A stretch of 64,000 nt of DNA, taken from positions 2,884,009-2,948,008 of the forward strand of contig NZ_KI421498.1 of assembly GCF_000473105.1 (NCBI RefSeq), written 5' to 3'. The first letter of the stretch is position 1, and each line of letters starts with the position of its first letter. Below are positions 37,161-46,371 of this stretch, one piece after another. Under the pieces are notes generated by a model. That model had not been told where the DNA came from. It made no database searches and saw only the letters and a list, made by a program, of their open reading frames with translations. The stretch is from Phaeobacter inhibens DSM 16374 (GTDB lineage Bacteria > Pseudomonadota > Alphaproteobacteria > Rhodobacterales > Rhodobacteraceae). The position numbers and the translations under genes were made by a program.

Positions 37161-37778
37161 TTACAGCATGCCCTTGGCGGTCACGGCGCGGATGGACTCG
37201 CGCTGATCCATGCTCGCCATGAATTTCTGAATTTTGGGGTAGTCCGCGACATCGACCCCGTCGCCTTCCAGCCAGCTGCACACCACATAGAGGTAGCAAT
37301 CGGCGAGGCTGAGCGCGTCGCCCAGCACCAAGGGGCCTCGCAGACCGGACTGGCAGATATAGTCGCAGGAGGTCGCCATGGTCTGGGGCACCATCTTCTG
37401 CATGTCTTTCCAGCTGCTACGCTCCGTGGCCCAGCGGCTGCCGCGCAGCTTGTGGGCGTGGTTCACATGCATGGTTGAAGCGAGGTAGAACATCACCTCC
37501 CGCATGCGCGCCAGCAGCACGGGGTCTGTGGGGCGCAGGCCAGCGTCCGGGGCCACGTCGGCCACATATTCCAACAGCGCGCCGGTTTCGGTCAGGATAC
37601 CGCCATCGACGACCAATGCTGGTACGCGGCCCTTGGGGTTGATCTGGGCATAGGCGTCGCCAAGTTGCTCCTTGGCAGCAAAGTCAATGCGGATGGGTTC
37701 ATAGTCCAATCCGGCCTCTTCCAGCGCAATGGCCACGGCCACCGAAATCGTCTTGGGTGCGTAATATAGCTGCATCAT
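37161..37778 (-). CDS. Glutathione S-transferase family protein
   Basis: The 205-residue product has an N-terminal thioredoxin-like domain (MQLYYAPKTISVAVAIALEEAGL, GRVPALVVDGG, TETGALLEYVAD, containing the glutathione-binding Glu-Thr) and an all-helical C-terminal domain with LSLADCYLYVVCSWLEG. GGGAGGACAG precedes the first of two adjacent ATGs. Reaction unknown. Placement between the phosphatase and the saccharopine genes suggests cotranscription. Confidence 0.88.
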   Translation of the reverse strand: MMQLYYAPKTISVAVAIALEEAGLDYEPIRIDFAAKEQLGDAYAQINPKGRVPALVVDGGILTETGALLEYVADVAPDAGLRPTDPVLLARMREVMFYLASTMHVNHAHKLRGSRWATERSSWKDMQKMVPQTMATSCDYICQSGLRGPLVLGDALSLADCYLYVVCSWLEGDGVDVADYPKIQKFMASMDQRESIRAVTAKGML

Positions 37779-37823
37779 TCTGTCCTCCCTCAGATCATGC
37801 GTTCTCAGTGCTCTATGCTGAGC

Positions 37824-38474
37824 CTAGAGATGCGTTTGCGCGTAGTGCCGTTCCGGATGTTCAAGATGCGGCACCGCGTTGAACAAAACCGGGCTCAGTT
37901 GACCGCCGATCGGGTGCAACCGATGCAGGGAACTGTTCATGATCGCCAGCGCGATCCGTGCTGTTCCGGTTGTATCAAGCCCCATCGCCTGCCCCATCGC
38001 CATGGCGATCAACCCTCCTGATGTGACCACCAGTGCGGGGCCGTCACCTGCTGAGATCTCTGTCAGGGCAGATCTTGTGCGGGTTTCAAAGTCGCGCCAG
38101 CTTTCGGGCGGGTTTGCGATTTCATCTGCGGCCCAGGCGGCAAAGACCTTGGGCATGTGATCGACAAACCCCTCACGCTCGGTGGGAATTTCCAGACCGT
38201 GCTGATCCTGCATCGCCTCGGCCAGGTTGAAATACTCCATCTCATTCAGGCGGGGATCCTGCACCACATTTTCGAGCTCCATTCCGGCAGCCGTTTCGAT
38301 ATGGCGCGTCAGGGTGCCGCAATAGACGCGGGTGTAATATGCGCGGGTGTCGCGCAGATGTGCGCCCAGCCAGCGTGCCTGCTGATGGCCCAGATCGCTC
38401 AACCGATCATAGCTCGCCTCATCGCGGGCACCGGTGTTGGCCTGTCCGTGGCGGATCAGCGTGATATGGGTCAT
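37824..38474 (-). CDS. Histidine phosphatase family protein
   Basis: Phosphoglycerate mutase-like fold. The 216-residue product begins MTHITLIRHGQANTG with the catalytic histidine in RHGQ (residue 9), and has the conserved SDLGHQQARWLG and YCGTLTRHIETA segments and a second histidine region near ALVVTSGGLIAMAMG, where the usual SHGG is TSGG, so the second catalytic His is not at its customary place. The substrate cannot be told. AAAGGAAC precedes this ATG. First gene of the minus-strand unit, 45 bp ahead of the GST gene. Confidence 0.85.
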   Translation of the reverse strand: MTHITLIRHGQANTGARDEASYDRLSDLGHQQARWLGAHLRDTRAYYTRVYCGTLTRHIETAAGMELENVVQDPRLNEMEYFNLAEAMQDQHGLEIPTEREGFVDHMPKVFAAWAADEIANPPESWRDFETRTRSALTEISAGDGPALVVTSGGLIAMAMGQAMGLDTTGTARIALAIMNSSLHRLHPIGGQLSPVLFNAVPHLEHPERHYAQTHL

Positions 38475-38774
38475 GGCGTGTTCCTTTGCGTCCGGGCAAG
38501 TCTTATGCAAGCTTTGCAACGGTGGAAAGGGCCAGTTGGCGGTTTCGGATCCAATCGGTTAAGGCAGGTGCATGGATTGGATTTTAGGTCCGATCCGGAC
38601 CAAATGTTTCGCGTGCGAAACAACCGAACAAAGGCTTAACGCTGGATCGCGAAAACGCACTGGTTTGGCAGCTGTTGCACCGTGGGCGAACGGCAGGTTT
38701 CGACAATGAGAACCAGAGGTCTGCGCTGTGCTTGGACGGGCCACGAGCTGTCGTAGCGGCGACCTTAGCGGAGA
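38475..38774. other. Gene-free region ahead of the phosphatase operon
   Basis: About 300 bp between the start of the histidine phosphatase gene and the end of the WGR gene, both on the minus strand. It presumably holds the operon promoter and the end of the WGR transcript. I see no clear hairpin, promoter or credible coding frame. Confidence 0.5.
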
Positions 38775-39002
38775 TCAGGCGCGGTCGTAGCCGCGTTTCA
38801 GCATCCGTTTACGGTGCTGGTCCGCGGCGATCGACGCCTCACGTAGGTTGCCGTAGATGTTGATCGCGCTCTGTCCGCTGCCACCAGCAATCCCCCATTC
38901 CCGCAGAACGGAGACCTCGGCGAACAGGTTCATCGCAAGTTCGATCCGATAAAAGCGCGGAACCTGCGCGGGGGCTTGGCGATAGAGCAGACAGGTGGCC
39001 AT
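38775..39002 (-). CDS. Stand-alone WGR domain protein
   Basis: The 75-residue product is a single WGR domain: FYRIELAMNLFAEVSVLREWGIAG, then SAINIYGNLREAS and the closing KRMLKRGYDRA. WGR domains of PARPs and MolR-type proteins bind nucleic acid ends; in this protein the eponymous Trp-Gly-Arg reads Trp-Gly-Ile. No partner domain is attached. Ribosome site is poor. It lies 80 bp downstream of the response regulator gene on the same strand. Function unknown. Confidence 0.78.
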   Translation of the reverse strand: MATCLLYRQAPAQVPRFYRIELAMNLFAEVSVLREWGIAGGSGQSAINIYGNLREASIAADQHRKRMLKRGYDRA

Positions 39003-39082
39003 ATCCGAATCATATCGTCCCCGATTCGCTGCGTCCAGTCTGTGCTGCAGGTCCAGACCTTATCGGCCCAGCCGCAGCGGGA

Positions 39083-39787
39083 TTACAGCCAGGTCACATC
39101 GCCGAGAAAGATATAGCCGGCACCGTAGATCGTTTTGATCAGACGGGGATTTTTGGGGTCTTCGCGCAGTTTGGTGCGCAGCCGGGAAATACGGACATCC
39201 ATTGCCCTGTCAAAACTCTCTCCAGCACCGCCGCCCAGGCTTTCCTGCATTTGCGCGCGGGAGATCAGGCGTTTTGGGCTTTCGAGGAACAGCCGCAGCA
39301 CTTCGCCCTCTGCATGGGAGAATGGTGTCTCCGCGCCGCTGTCATCTTCTAGGATGTAGCGATCAAAATGCGCGGTCCAGCCGGAGAACTCTGCGCTGTT
39401 TCCCGTGGTTGCGGCGCTGCGCGGGCCGCCACGCAGGCGGGCGCGAATGCGGGCAACGACCTCTGCCGGATCAAAGGGTTTGGTGATGTAGTCATCAGCC
39501 CCGAGCTCAAGCCCAGTGACACGGTCCTGCACTTGTGCGCGCCCGGAAATGATGATCACTGCGGCGCCCTGTTCCAGTGCCAACCTGTGGACCAGCGCCA
39601 GCCCATCGGTATCGGGCAGTGACAGATCCACGAGACAGACATCGGGGGTCACCCGGTTGAGAGAGGCCTCGAACTCGCGGGCGCGGGCAAAGCTCTGGGT
39701 GCGAAACCCAGCCTCCTCAAGCGTGTCGGTCAGGATACGCCGGATCTCAGGTTCGTCGTCCAGGATGGTGATAAGGGGTCTGCTCAT
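39083..39787 (-). CDS. OmpR/PhoB-type response regulator
   Basis: The 234-residue product has a receiver domain with the acidic pair in LDDEPEIRRI, the phosphoacceptor Asp54 in CLVDLSLPD and the lysine in DYITKPFDP, followed by a winged-helix output domain (ISRAQMQESLGG, DVRISRLRTKLRED, IKTIYGAGYIF). It should bind DNA when phosphorylated. Its start overlaps the stop of the kinase gene by four bases, so the two form a cognate pair. Target genes are not evident from the window. Confidence 0.93.
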   Translation of the reverse strand: MSRPLITILDDEPEIRRILTDTLEEAGFRTQSFARAREFEASLNRVTPDVCLVDLSLPDTDGLALVHRLALEQGAAVIIISGRAQVQDRVTGLELGADDYITKPFDPAEVVARIRARLRGGPRSAATTGNSAEFSGWTAHFDRYILEDDSGAETPFSHAEGEVLRLFLESPKRLISRAQMQESLGGGAGESFDRAMDVRISRLRTKLREDPKNPRLIKTIYGAGYIFLGDVTWL

Positions 39788-41685
39788 GCAACGGGGTCCG
39801 ATTTGATCAGCGCTGAGAGCTGATGGGTGGTAAAGGGTTTCTGCAACACCGGACAGCGCTTCAGGGCGGTGCGAAACAGAGGGTCGCTGGTTGGCAGAGA
39901 GGTCATCAGAATGCAGGGCAGACGAGATCCCTGCAAGCGATCTGCCAGATCAATGCCGGTGGCGCTGCCTTGCAACTTGATATCTGACAACACCAGCGAA
40001 ATACCATCGATATCGGCGGTGAGCGCGCAGGCTTCATCCACGCTTGTGGCCTCCACAACGGCATAACCAAGATCGATCAGCATGTCACGGAAAGTGGCGC
40101 GCAGCTCTTCGCTATCCTCAACCAGCAGTGCCAGCCCGCCGGCTGCATCAGGGGCAAGGCGGTATGGAATGCGCAAGGTAACGCTGGCACCTGATACGGT
40201 ATTGCCGATCCGCATGTCCCCGCCGGTGGATTTCGCCATGTCATAAACCATTGGCAAACCAAGGCCGGAGCCTTCGCCGCCTTTGGTGGTGAAAAACGGA
40301 TTAAGTGCCTTGTCTAAGGCGGTTTTTGAAAAGCCGGGTCCGGTGTCGGTAACGCTGACTTCCAACCATGTCTGGCCAACGACATGGGCGCTGACGGTGA
40401 TCTGACCCTGCGTGCCGCAGGCATCGCGCGCATTCAGGATAAGGTTCAGCAGCGCATCCTGCAGTTTCCCGGGGTCCAACAACAGCCGCACATCTGGCGT
40501 ATGATCTACAATGCTGAGGCCCATACCCTGAGGCAGCGATGGCGTTGCCAGCACCTTCAGCTCTTGTAGCAGGGCGTGGAGGTCGGTGGCGCGCGGCCGC
40601 AGGCTGCGATGGCCTGTCATCTCGGCGATGCGGTTCAGCAATCGTCCACCGCGGCGGGCAGCGGATAGCGTGGCCTGGACCAGATCGGCGGCCTCCGGGT
40701 TCAGATCGGATTTGGCCAGTTTGCCCTGCATCCCGAGGATGATGGTCAGGAGGTTGGAGAAATCATGCGCCAGCCCGCTGGTCATCTGTGCGGCCATCTC
40801 GCGGCGGCGGGCCTGTTGCAGGGCGACACGGGTCTGGGTTTCCTCAGTCACATCCATCGACAGGATGAACACGCCGCCAGTGGCATCAGGGGTGAAGGCG
40901 ACCCGGATCCGGCGGCTGTCGTGGTTTTCGGTGAATTCGAATACCGGGCTGTCGCCCTGATAGGCGGCCATCAGATGTGGTGCGATCTTGTCGTAGGCGG
41001 CGGCACCAAGCGCCTCCGCGATATGCATGCCGAGAATTTCAGAAGGACGGCTGGGAAAGACAGAGCTGAGGCGCCGGTTGGTATAGGTATAGTAACCCTC
41101 TGCATCCACATGGGCGATATGGGCGGGCATCATCTCTGTCGTGAGGCGGGTGCGGGCTTCCATCTCGGTGAGCTGACGCTTTGCCTCTTCCAGTGCGGTG
41201 ATCGTGGCGGCCAGTTTGCGGTTGGTGGCCGAGAGTTCCTCGGTATGTACGATCAGCTGATCGGACATTTCCTCGGACCGGGCGCGCAACAGCTGTTCGA
41301 TTCGCTTGGTGCGGGTAATGTCGGTATAGACTGTGACCCAGCCCCCCTGAGGCAGCGGCGCCCCTTCGATCGAAATCACCTGACCGTTGGCGCGTTCGCG
41401 TTCCAGATAATGGGGCACAAAATCGAGCGCCTGATCGACGCGCTGCTGCACGAAACCCTCGATATCATCAACGGGGCCGTATTCGCCGCTGGCGGCGATA
41501 TGGCGGATGGTTTCGTCAAACCGCGCGCCCGGTGTGATCAGCGCATTGGGCAGGTCGAACATCTCCTGAAAGCGCTGGTTGCAAACCACCAGACACAAAT
41601 CGCTGTCATAGATCGACATTGCCTGGGCAATCAGATTGAGCCCGGCTGTGGTCATCGTGGCGCGGTGTTTTTCGGATCGGTTCAT
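39784..41685 (-). CDS. Hybrid sensor histidine kinase with PAS domains and C-terminal receiver
   Basis: The 633-residue cytoplasmic protein lacks membrane segments. Order: PAS-7-type domain (about 10-120, GLNLIAQAMSIYDSDL), coiled coil (about 130-190), a second PAS (about 190-290), HisKA with phosphorylated His307 in SGLAHDFSNLL, an ATPase domain (NLILNARDA, TDTGPGF, GEGSGLGLPMV), and a receiver with Asp568 in VLSDIKLQG. The ATG is preceded by GGGGAGACAGC; upstream in-frame starts add only low-complexity residues. It would relay phosphate internally and to the adjacent regulator. The signal is unknown, probably soluble or redox, given the absence of a periplasmic domain. Confidence 0.92.
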   Translation of the reverse strand: MNRSEKHRATMTTAGLNLIAQAMSIYDSDLCLVVCNQRFQEMFDLPNALITPGARFDETIRHIAASGEYGPVDDIEGFVQQRVDQALDFVPHYLERERANGQVISIEGAPLPQGGWVTVYTDITRTKRIEQLLRARSEEMSDQLIVHTEELSATNRKLAATITALEEAKRQLTEMEARTRLTTEMMPAHIAHVDAEGYYTYTNRRLSSVFPSRPSEILGMHIAEALGAAAYDKIAPHLMAAYQGDSPVFEFTENHDSRRIRVAFTPDATGGVFILSMDVTEETQTRVALQQARRREMAAQMTSGLAHDFSNLLTIILGMQGKLAKSDLNPEAADLVQATLSAARRGGRLLNRIAEMTGHRSLRPRATDLHALLQELKVLATPSLPQGMGLSIVDHTPDVRLLLDPGKLQDALLNLILNARDACGTQGQITVSAHVVGQTWLEVSVTDTGPGFSKTALDKALNPFFTTKGGEGSGLGLPMVYDMAKSTGGDMRIGNTVSGASVTLRIPYRLAPDAAGGLALLVEDSEELRATFRDMLIDLGYAVVEATSVDEACALTADIDGISLVLSDIKLQGSATGIDLADRLQGSRLPCILMTSLPTSDPLFRTALKRCPVLQKPFTTHQLSALIKSDPVA

Positions 41686-41925
41686 GCTGTCTCCCCGGCG
41701 TATGGCTAGCATCCCGATGGGCCGGCGCAAAGGGGCTAGCCTGTCACAGGGGGACCGTTCAAGAGGGCCTGCGTACGCCAGGAGAACTGCTGTTACAATT
41801 CGTAAGATTTGGGAAAACATCAGGAAAAAGTTGACGCCTTAGCATGAGGCCGTCCCTAATCGGGATCAGAATCGCGGGTAGCGATCAGTCCGGCCGCATG
41901 GGTCGGAAAGGGGAGGAGAAAGAAC

Positions 41926-43899
41926 GTGGCTCAGACGCAGTCGGGTGCCGCAGGGATGATGTCCCTGCCGGCGCTGCTTGAACGCAATGCGGCGCAGATT
42001 GGCGACCGCCAAGCCTATCGGGAAAAGGAATTCGGCATTTGGCAATGCTGGACCTGGTCCGAAACCCAGAAGGAAATCGAGGCGCTTGCGCTTGGGTTGA
42101 TCAACCTCGGGGTTAACGAGGGAGATTTCATAGCTATCATCGGGCGCAACCGTCCATCGCTTTATTGGGCGATGGTTGCGGCGCAATCGGTGGGCGCGGT
42201 GCCGGTGCCGCTCTATCAGGACGCGGTGGCGGAAGAGATGGCCTATGTGCTGGGCCACTGCGGTGCGCGGTTTGTGATCGCGGGTGACCAGGAACAGGTC
42301 GATAAGGTCATTGAGGTTCAGGAAGAGCTGAGCAATCTGGAGCAGATCATCTATCTGGATCCGCGGGGCATGCGCAAATATGACCACCATGCGCTGCATG
42401 AATATGCGCATGTTCAGGATCAGGGCCGCGCGGCGCGCGACGAATGGACGCCTGATCTGGAAGCCCGCAAGGCCAAGCTGACCTACGACAGCACCTGCGT
42501 GATGCTTTATACGTCTGGCACCACGGGCAAGCCCAAAGGCGTTGTTCTGTCCAATCGCAATGTGATCGAAAGCGCGAAGAACTCTGCGGAGTTTGACAAG
42601 CTGACGGCAGGTGAAAATATCCTGTCCTATCTGCCGATGGCCTGGGTTGGTGATTTCATCTTCTCGGTCGGGCAGGCCTATTGGTGTGGCTTCTGTGTGA
42701 ACTGCCCAGAGAGCGCCGACACCATGATGACGGACCTGCGCGAAATCGGGCCAACTTATTTCTTCGCACCGCCGCGTGTTTTCGAAGGTCAGCTGACCAG
42801 CGTTATGATCCGTATGGAAGACGCGAGCACGCTGAAGCGCAAGATGTTCCACCACTTCTTGGCACATGCGAAAAAGGTGGGTGGTGACATCCTGGATGGT
42901 CGCCCGGTCGGATTGATGGACCGGTTGAAGTACAAACTGGGTGATCTGCTGGTCTACGGTCCGCTGAAGGATACGCTGGGCTATGGCCGCATTCGCGTTG
43001 GCTACACCGCCGGTGAGGCGATCGGGCCGGAGATTTTTGATTTCTATCGCAGTCTTGGGATCAACCTCAAACAGCTCTACGGCCAGACAGAGGCGACGGT
43101 GTTCATCACCGTGCAGCCCGATGGTGAGGTGCGCGCTGATACCGTGGGTGTTCCGGCCCCCGATGTAGAGATCAAGATCGCCGACAATGGTGAGATTTTC
43201 TACCGCTCGCCGGGAACCTTCGTCGAATATTACAACAACCCGGAATCCACGGCCTCGACCAAGGATGCCGAAGGTTGGGTCGCAACGGGTGACGCAGGTT
43301 TCTTTGAAGAAGACAGCGGCCATTTGCGGATCATCGACCGCGCCAAGGACGTTGGCAAAATGGCGGACGGGGCGATGTTTGCGCCCAAATATGTTGAGAA
43401 CAAGCTGAAGTTCTATCCGGATATTCTGGAGGTTGTGCTGTTCGGTAATGGTCGGGATCGCTGTGTTGCCTTTATCAATATTGACCTGACGGCGGTGGGC
43501 AATTGGGCGGAGCGGAACAACATTGCCTATGCGTCCTATCAGGAGTTGGCGGGTCATCCGAAGGTGCTGCAATCCATTCGGGAACATGTCGAAACCGTCA
43601 ACGAGTCGGTGGCGCAGGATGTCATGCTTTCGGGTTGTCAGGTGCACCGTTTCGTTGTGCTGCACAAAGAGCTGGACGCCGATGATGGCGAGATGACCCG
43701 GACCCGCAAAGTGCGCCGTGTGATTGTCGAGGATAAGTATTCCGACATTATCACAGCGCTTTACGATGGCTCCTCGCAGATTTCGACACGTACGGAAGTG
43801 ACGTATGAGGACGGACGCAAGGGTGAGATCAGCGCCACGCTGGATATCATTGATGCCAAGGTCGTGCCGGTTACCACACAGGCGGTGGCCGCGGAATGA
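41926..43899 (+). CDS. Long-chain acyl-CoA synthetase-like AMP-dependent ligase
   Basis: Activates a carboxylic acid to acyl-CoA through an acyl-adenylate. The 657-residue product has the P loop LYTSGTTGKPKG near residue 195, the YGQTEA motif, WVATGDAGFFEEDSGHLRI and the lysine-bearing C-terminal domain. The start is GTG with GGAGGAG upstream. It stands 88 bp before an ABC transporter of the branched-chain amino acid type, and a second CoA ligase gene follows that transporter, so its substrate is likely the transported acid. Divergent from the histidine kinase gene. Confidence 0.9.
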   Translation: MAQTQSGAAGMMSLPALLERNAAQIGDRQAYREKEFGIWQCWTWSETQKEIEALALGLINLGVNEGDFIAIIGRNRPSLYWAMVAAQSVGAVPVPLYQDAVAEEMAYVLGHCGARFVIAGDQEQVDKVIEVQEELSNLEQIIYLDPRGMRKYDHHALHEYAHVQDQGRAARDEWTPDLEARKAKLTYDSTCVMLYTSGTTGKPKGVVLSNRNVIESAKNSAEFDKLTAGENILSYLPMAWVGDFIFSVGQAYWCGFCVNCPESADTMMTDLREIGPTYFFAPPRVFEGQLTSVMIRMEDASTLKRKMFHHFLAHAKKVGGDILDGRPVGLMDRLKYKLGDLLVYGPLKDTLGYGRIRVGYTAGEAIGPEIFDFYRSLGINLKQLYGQTEATVFITVQPDGEVRADTVGVPAPDVEIKIADNGEIFYRSPGTFVEYYNNPESTASTKDAEGWVATGDAGFFEEDSGHLRIIDRAKDVGKMADGAMFAPKYVENKLKFYPDILEVVLFGNGRDRCVAFINIDLTAVGNWAERNNIAYASYQELAGHPKVLQSIREHVETVNESVAQDVMLSGCQVHRFVVLHKELDADDGEMTRTRKVRRVIVEDKYSDIITALYDGSSQISTRTEVTYEDGRKGEISATLDIIDAKVVPVTTQAVAAE

Positions 43900-43987
43900 G
43901 ACATTTGATGACAAGAACCGCATCAACACGATCGGCAGCGGCGCTAAGCCATAGACAACAAAACAACAATGCGAAAGGCGCGGTGTC

Positions 43988-44806
43988 GTGAAGGATATGG
44001 AAGACGGCTATATCACCGAGGACGGGCGCAAGATCGGCGGCGTGGTGATGGAGATGAAAAACATCACTCTGCGCTTTGGCGGCGTGGTTGCGATCAAGGA
44101 TATCTCCTTTGACATTCGCGAAGGCGAGATCCGGGCCATCATCGGCCCCAACGGCGCGGGCAAATCCTCGATGCTGAACGTGATCTCAGGGTTTTATGTC
44201 CCGCAGGAAGGCGAGGTGCTGTTTCGTGGTAAGCCCCGCCCACAGATGCGCCCCTATGAGGTGGCGCGTCAGGGCATCGCACGCACGTTCCAGAATATCG
44301 CGTTGTTCGACGGGATGAGTGTGCTCGACAATGTGATGACCGGGCGCCTCAATTTCATGAAGACCAATATCTTTCAGCAGGCGATCTGGCGCGGCAAGGC
44401 GGAGGCGGAAGAAACCGAAAACCGCGAAGCGGTGGAACGGATCATCGATTTTCTCGAGATTCAGGCAATCCGCAAGACGCCGGTTGCGCGTCTGCCTTAC
44501 GGTTTGAAAAAACGGGTTGAGCTGGCGCGTGCCCTGGCCGCCGAGCCAAAGTTGTTGCTGCTGGATGAACCGATGGCGGGTATGAACGTTGAGGAAAAAG
44601 AGGACATGTCCCGCTTTATCCTTGATGTAAATGACGAATTCGGCACGACCATCGCGCTGATCGAACATGACATGGGCGTTGTGATGGACCTGTCTGATCG
44701 TGTTGTCGTGATGGACTACGGCAAGAAGATTGGCGACGGCACACCGGACGAAGTGCGCAACAATCAGGACGTGATTGATGCCTACTTGGGGGTCAGCCAT
44801 GACTGA
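43988..44806 (+). CDS. ABC transporter ATP-binding protein, LivG type
   Basis: The 272-residue protein has Walker A GPNGAGKSS (near residue 57), the LivG-specific insert RTFQNIALFDGMSVLDNVM, the modified signature LPYGLKKRVELARAL and Walker B LLLLDEPMAGM. It starts at GTG behind AAAGG; an ATG three codons later is also possible. The N-terminal ~20 residues precede the ATPase fold. One of two ATPases of the transporter; the gene order ligase-LivG-LivH-LivM-binding protein-LivF is intact apart from two small inserted genes. Confidence 0.92.
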   Translation: MKDMEDGYITEDGRKIGGVVMEMKNITLRFGGVVAIKDISFDIREGEIRAIIGPNGAGKSSMLNVISGFYVPQEGEVLFRGKPRPQMRPYEVARQGIARTFQNIALFDGMSVLDNVMTGRLNFMKTNIFQQAIWRGKAEAEETENREAVERIIDFLEIQAIRKTPVARLPYGLKKRVELARALAAEPKLLLLDEPMAGMNVEEKEDMSRFILDVNDEFGTTIALIEHDMGVVMDLSDRVVVMDYGKKIGDGTPDEVRNNQDVIDAYLGVSHD

Positions 44807-44880
44807 TCATCTGGGCTGTGGAATGAATTTCGGAAATTTTTGGCAAGCTTCTGTGATGAAACTTGCAGGAGGAGAGCGGG

Positions 44881-45867
44881 ATGCCTGAACAACTCGTCTT
44901 TGCGATGGAAGTCACGCTGAACGGCCTGATGGCAGGGGTGCTCTATGCGCTGGTCGCGCTGGGCTTTGTCCTGATCTACAAGGCCTCGGGCATCTTTAAC
45001 TATGCGCAGGGTGTTATGGCCCTGTTTGCCGCGATGACGCTGGTGGGGATCATGAACGGTCAGGTGCCGTTCTCCCATGTGATCAATGCGATCTTCGGTG
45101 GGCATATCACCCACTTTGGCTGGACCGTCCCGTCCTTTGTCGCAATTGTCATGACAGTGGGCGTGATGGTGCTGCTGGCCTGGATGGTGCAGCATTTCGT
45201 GATGCGTCACCTGGTCGGGCAGGAGCCGATCATTCTGTTCATGGCCACCATCGGACTTGCCTATTTCCTTGAAGGGGTGGCGGATCTGATGTGGGGGTCA
45301 GAGATCAAAGCGCTGGATGTCGGCCTGCCGCAGGGGATCAACCTGTGGATCGATGAGACCACCTATCAGATCTTTGACTACGGGTTCTTCATCGACAACC
45401 TCGACATTGTGGCGACGGTTATTGCCGCGCTGCTGGTGATGGGGCTGGTTGCCTTTGCGCAATATACCAAACAGGGCCGTGCGATGCGGGCGGTGGCCGA
45501 TGACCATCAGGCGGCACTGTCGGTTGGTATCTCGCTGAACTTTATCTGGGTGCTGGTCTGGTCGGTTGCGGGCTTTGTTGCACTGGTCGCCGGGATCATG
45601 TGGGGCACCAAATCCGGCGTGCAATTCTCTCTATCGCTGATCGCGCTAAAGGCCCTGCCAGTGTTGATGCTGGGCGGCTTCACCTCGATCCCTGGAGCCA
45701 TTGTAGGCGGCCTGATCATTGGCGTCGGCGAAAAACTGTTCGAATTCATGATTGGCCCGATGGTTGGGGGCGCGACGGAGAACTGGTTTGCCTATGTGCT
45801 GGCGCTGCTGTTCCTGGTGTTCCGCCCGCAAGGTCTGTTCGGGGAGAAGATCATTGAACGGGTCTGA
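44881..45867 (+). CDS. ABC transporter permease, LivH type
   Basis: Membrane subunit of 328 residues with about eight hydrophobic segments, the LivH N-terminal motif LNGLMAGVLYALVALGFVLI, NYAQGVMALFAAM, the EAA-like loop KQGRAMRAVADDHQAALSVG and the late GGFTSIPGAIVGGLIIG. GGAGGAGAG precedes the ATG; an upstream in-frame start is six codons away and lies inside that ribosome site. Substrate not readable from the permease. Confidence 0.93.
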   Translation: MPEQLVFAMEVTLNGLMAGVLYALVALGFVLIYKASGIFNYAQGVMALFAAMTLVGIMNGQVPFSHVINAIFGGHITHFGWTVPSFVAIVMTVGVMVLLAWMVQHFVMRHLVGQEPIILFMATIGLAYFLEGVADLMWGSEIKALDVGLPQGINLWIDETTYQIFDYGFFIDNLDIVATVIAALLVMGLVAFAQYTKQGRAMRAVADDHQAALSVGISLNFIWVLVWSVAGFVALVAGIMWGTKSGVQFSLSLIALKALPVLMLGGFTSIPGAIVGGLIIGVGEKLFEFMIGPMVGGATENWFAYVLALLFLVFRPQGLFGEKIIERV

Positions 45868-45924
45868 GGCTGTTATCACGTCTGCATGGCGCCACCGGAA
45901 TATCGCCGCGCCATGCCTCTCTGT

Positions 45925-46269
45925 TCAGCCTTCCAGGCGTCGGAAGGCGGCGATGACGATGGCGGCAAAGATGGTGACCACCAGTGTGAAGGCGATAGTG
46001 ATGTCCCCGACCAACTGGCCGACAAGCACCGTCAGGACAGCAGCGGCGCATAGCGCCAGAAGCAGCATGCCCCAGGCCGTAGAGGCCGCGGTCCCCGATT
46101 GCCGCGCTGCGGCGCGCGGGGCTGGCTGGCGATTGGCCTGCGGCAACACAGTCGCGTCTTCGACTGTGCTTAGCAGCCGGTTCTTCGCCTTTGTAAAGTC
46201 CTCAGGGGATATGTCTCCCCTGTCCCGGGCAGCCTCTAGCTGCCGGATTTCCTGCAATATTGCACTCAT
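45925..46269 (-). CDS. Small two-helix membrane protein with SHOCT-like N-terminus
   Basis: The 114-residue product starts with LQEIRQLEAARDRGDISPEDFTKAKNRLL split over a helical pair that resembles the short SHOCT/oligomerisation motif, followed by a variable Ala/Arg-rich linker and two adjacent membrane segments (about residues 65-110). It lies on the minus strand inside the plus-strand transporter operon, between the LivH and LivM genes. Function unknown. The start MSAILQEI was preferred to a GTG three codons upstream. Confidence 0.6.
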   Translation of the reverse strand: MSAILQEIRQLEAARDRGDISPEDFTKAKNRLLSTVEDATVLPQANRQPAPRAAARQSGTAASTAWGMLLLALCAAAVLTVLVGQLVGDITIAFTLVVTIFAAIVIAAFRRLEG

Positions 46270-46371
46270 CGTTCCCACTCACTTTTCCCACGCAAAAGAT
46301 GGCACAGAGAATTGGGCGAAATGTGGCGAAAGCCGGAAATCCGAAGAAATGGTTAACGTCGGAGGGGTCAG

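Noticed and set aside
37824-38474. Assignment of the histidine phosphatase as phosphoglycerate mutase or alpha-ribazole phosphatase
   Set aside because: The RHG motif is present, but no context or specific motifs distinguish subfamilies, and the second histidine motif is altered.
41866-43929. 687-codon open frame on the minus strand
   Set aside because: It is antisense to the acyl-CoA synthetase, whose motifs are unmistakable. Long antisense frames are common in high-GC genes with strong third-position bias, and the translation is rich in His/Arg/Gln with no domain.
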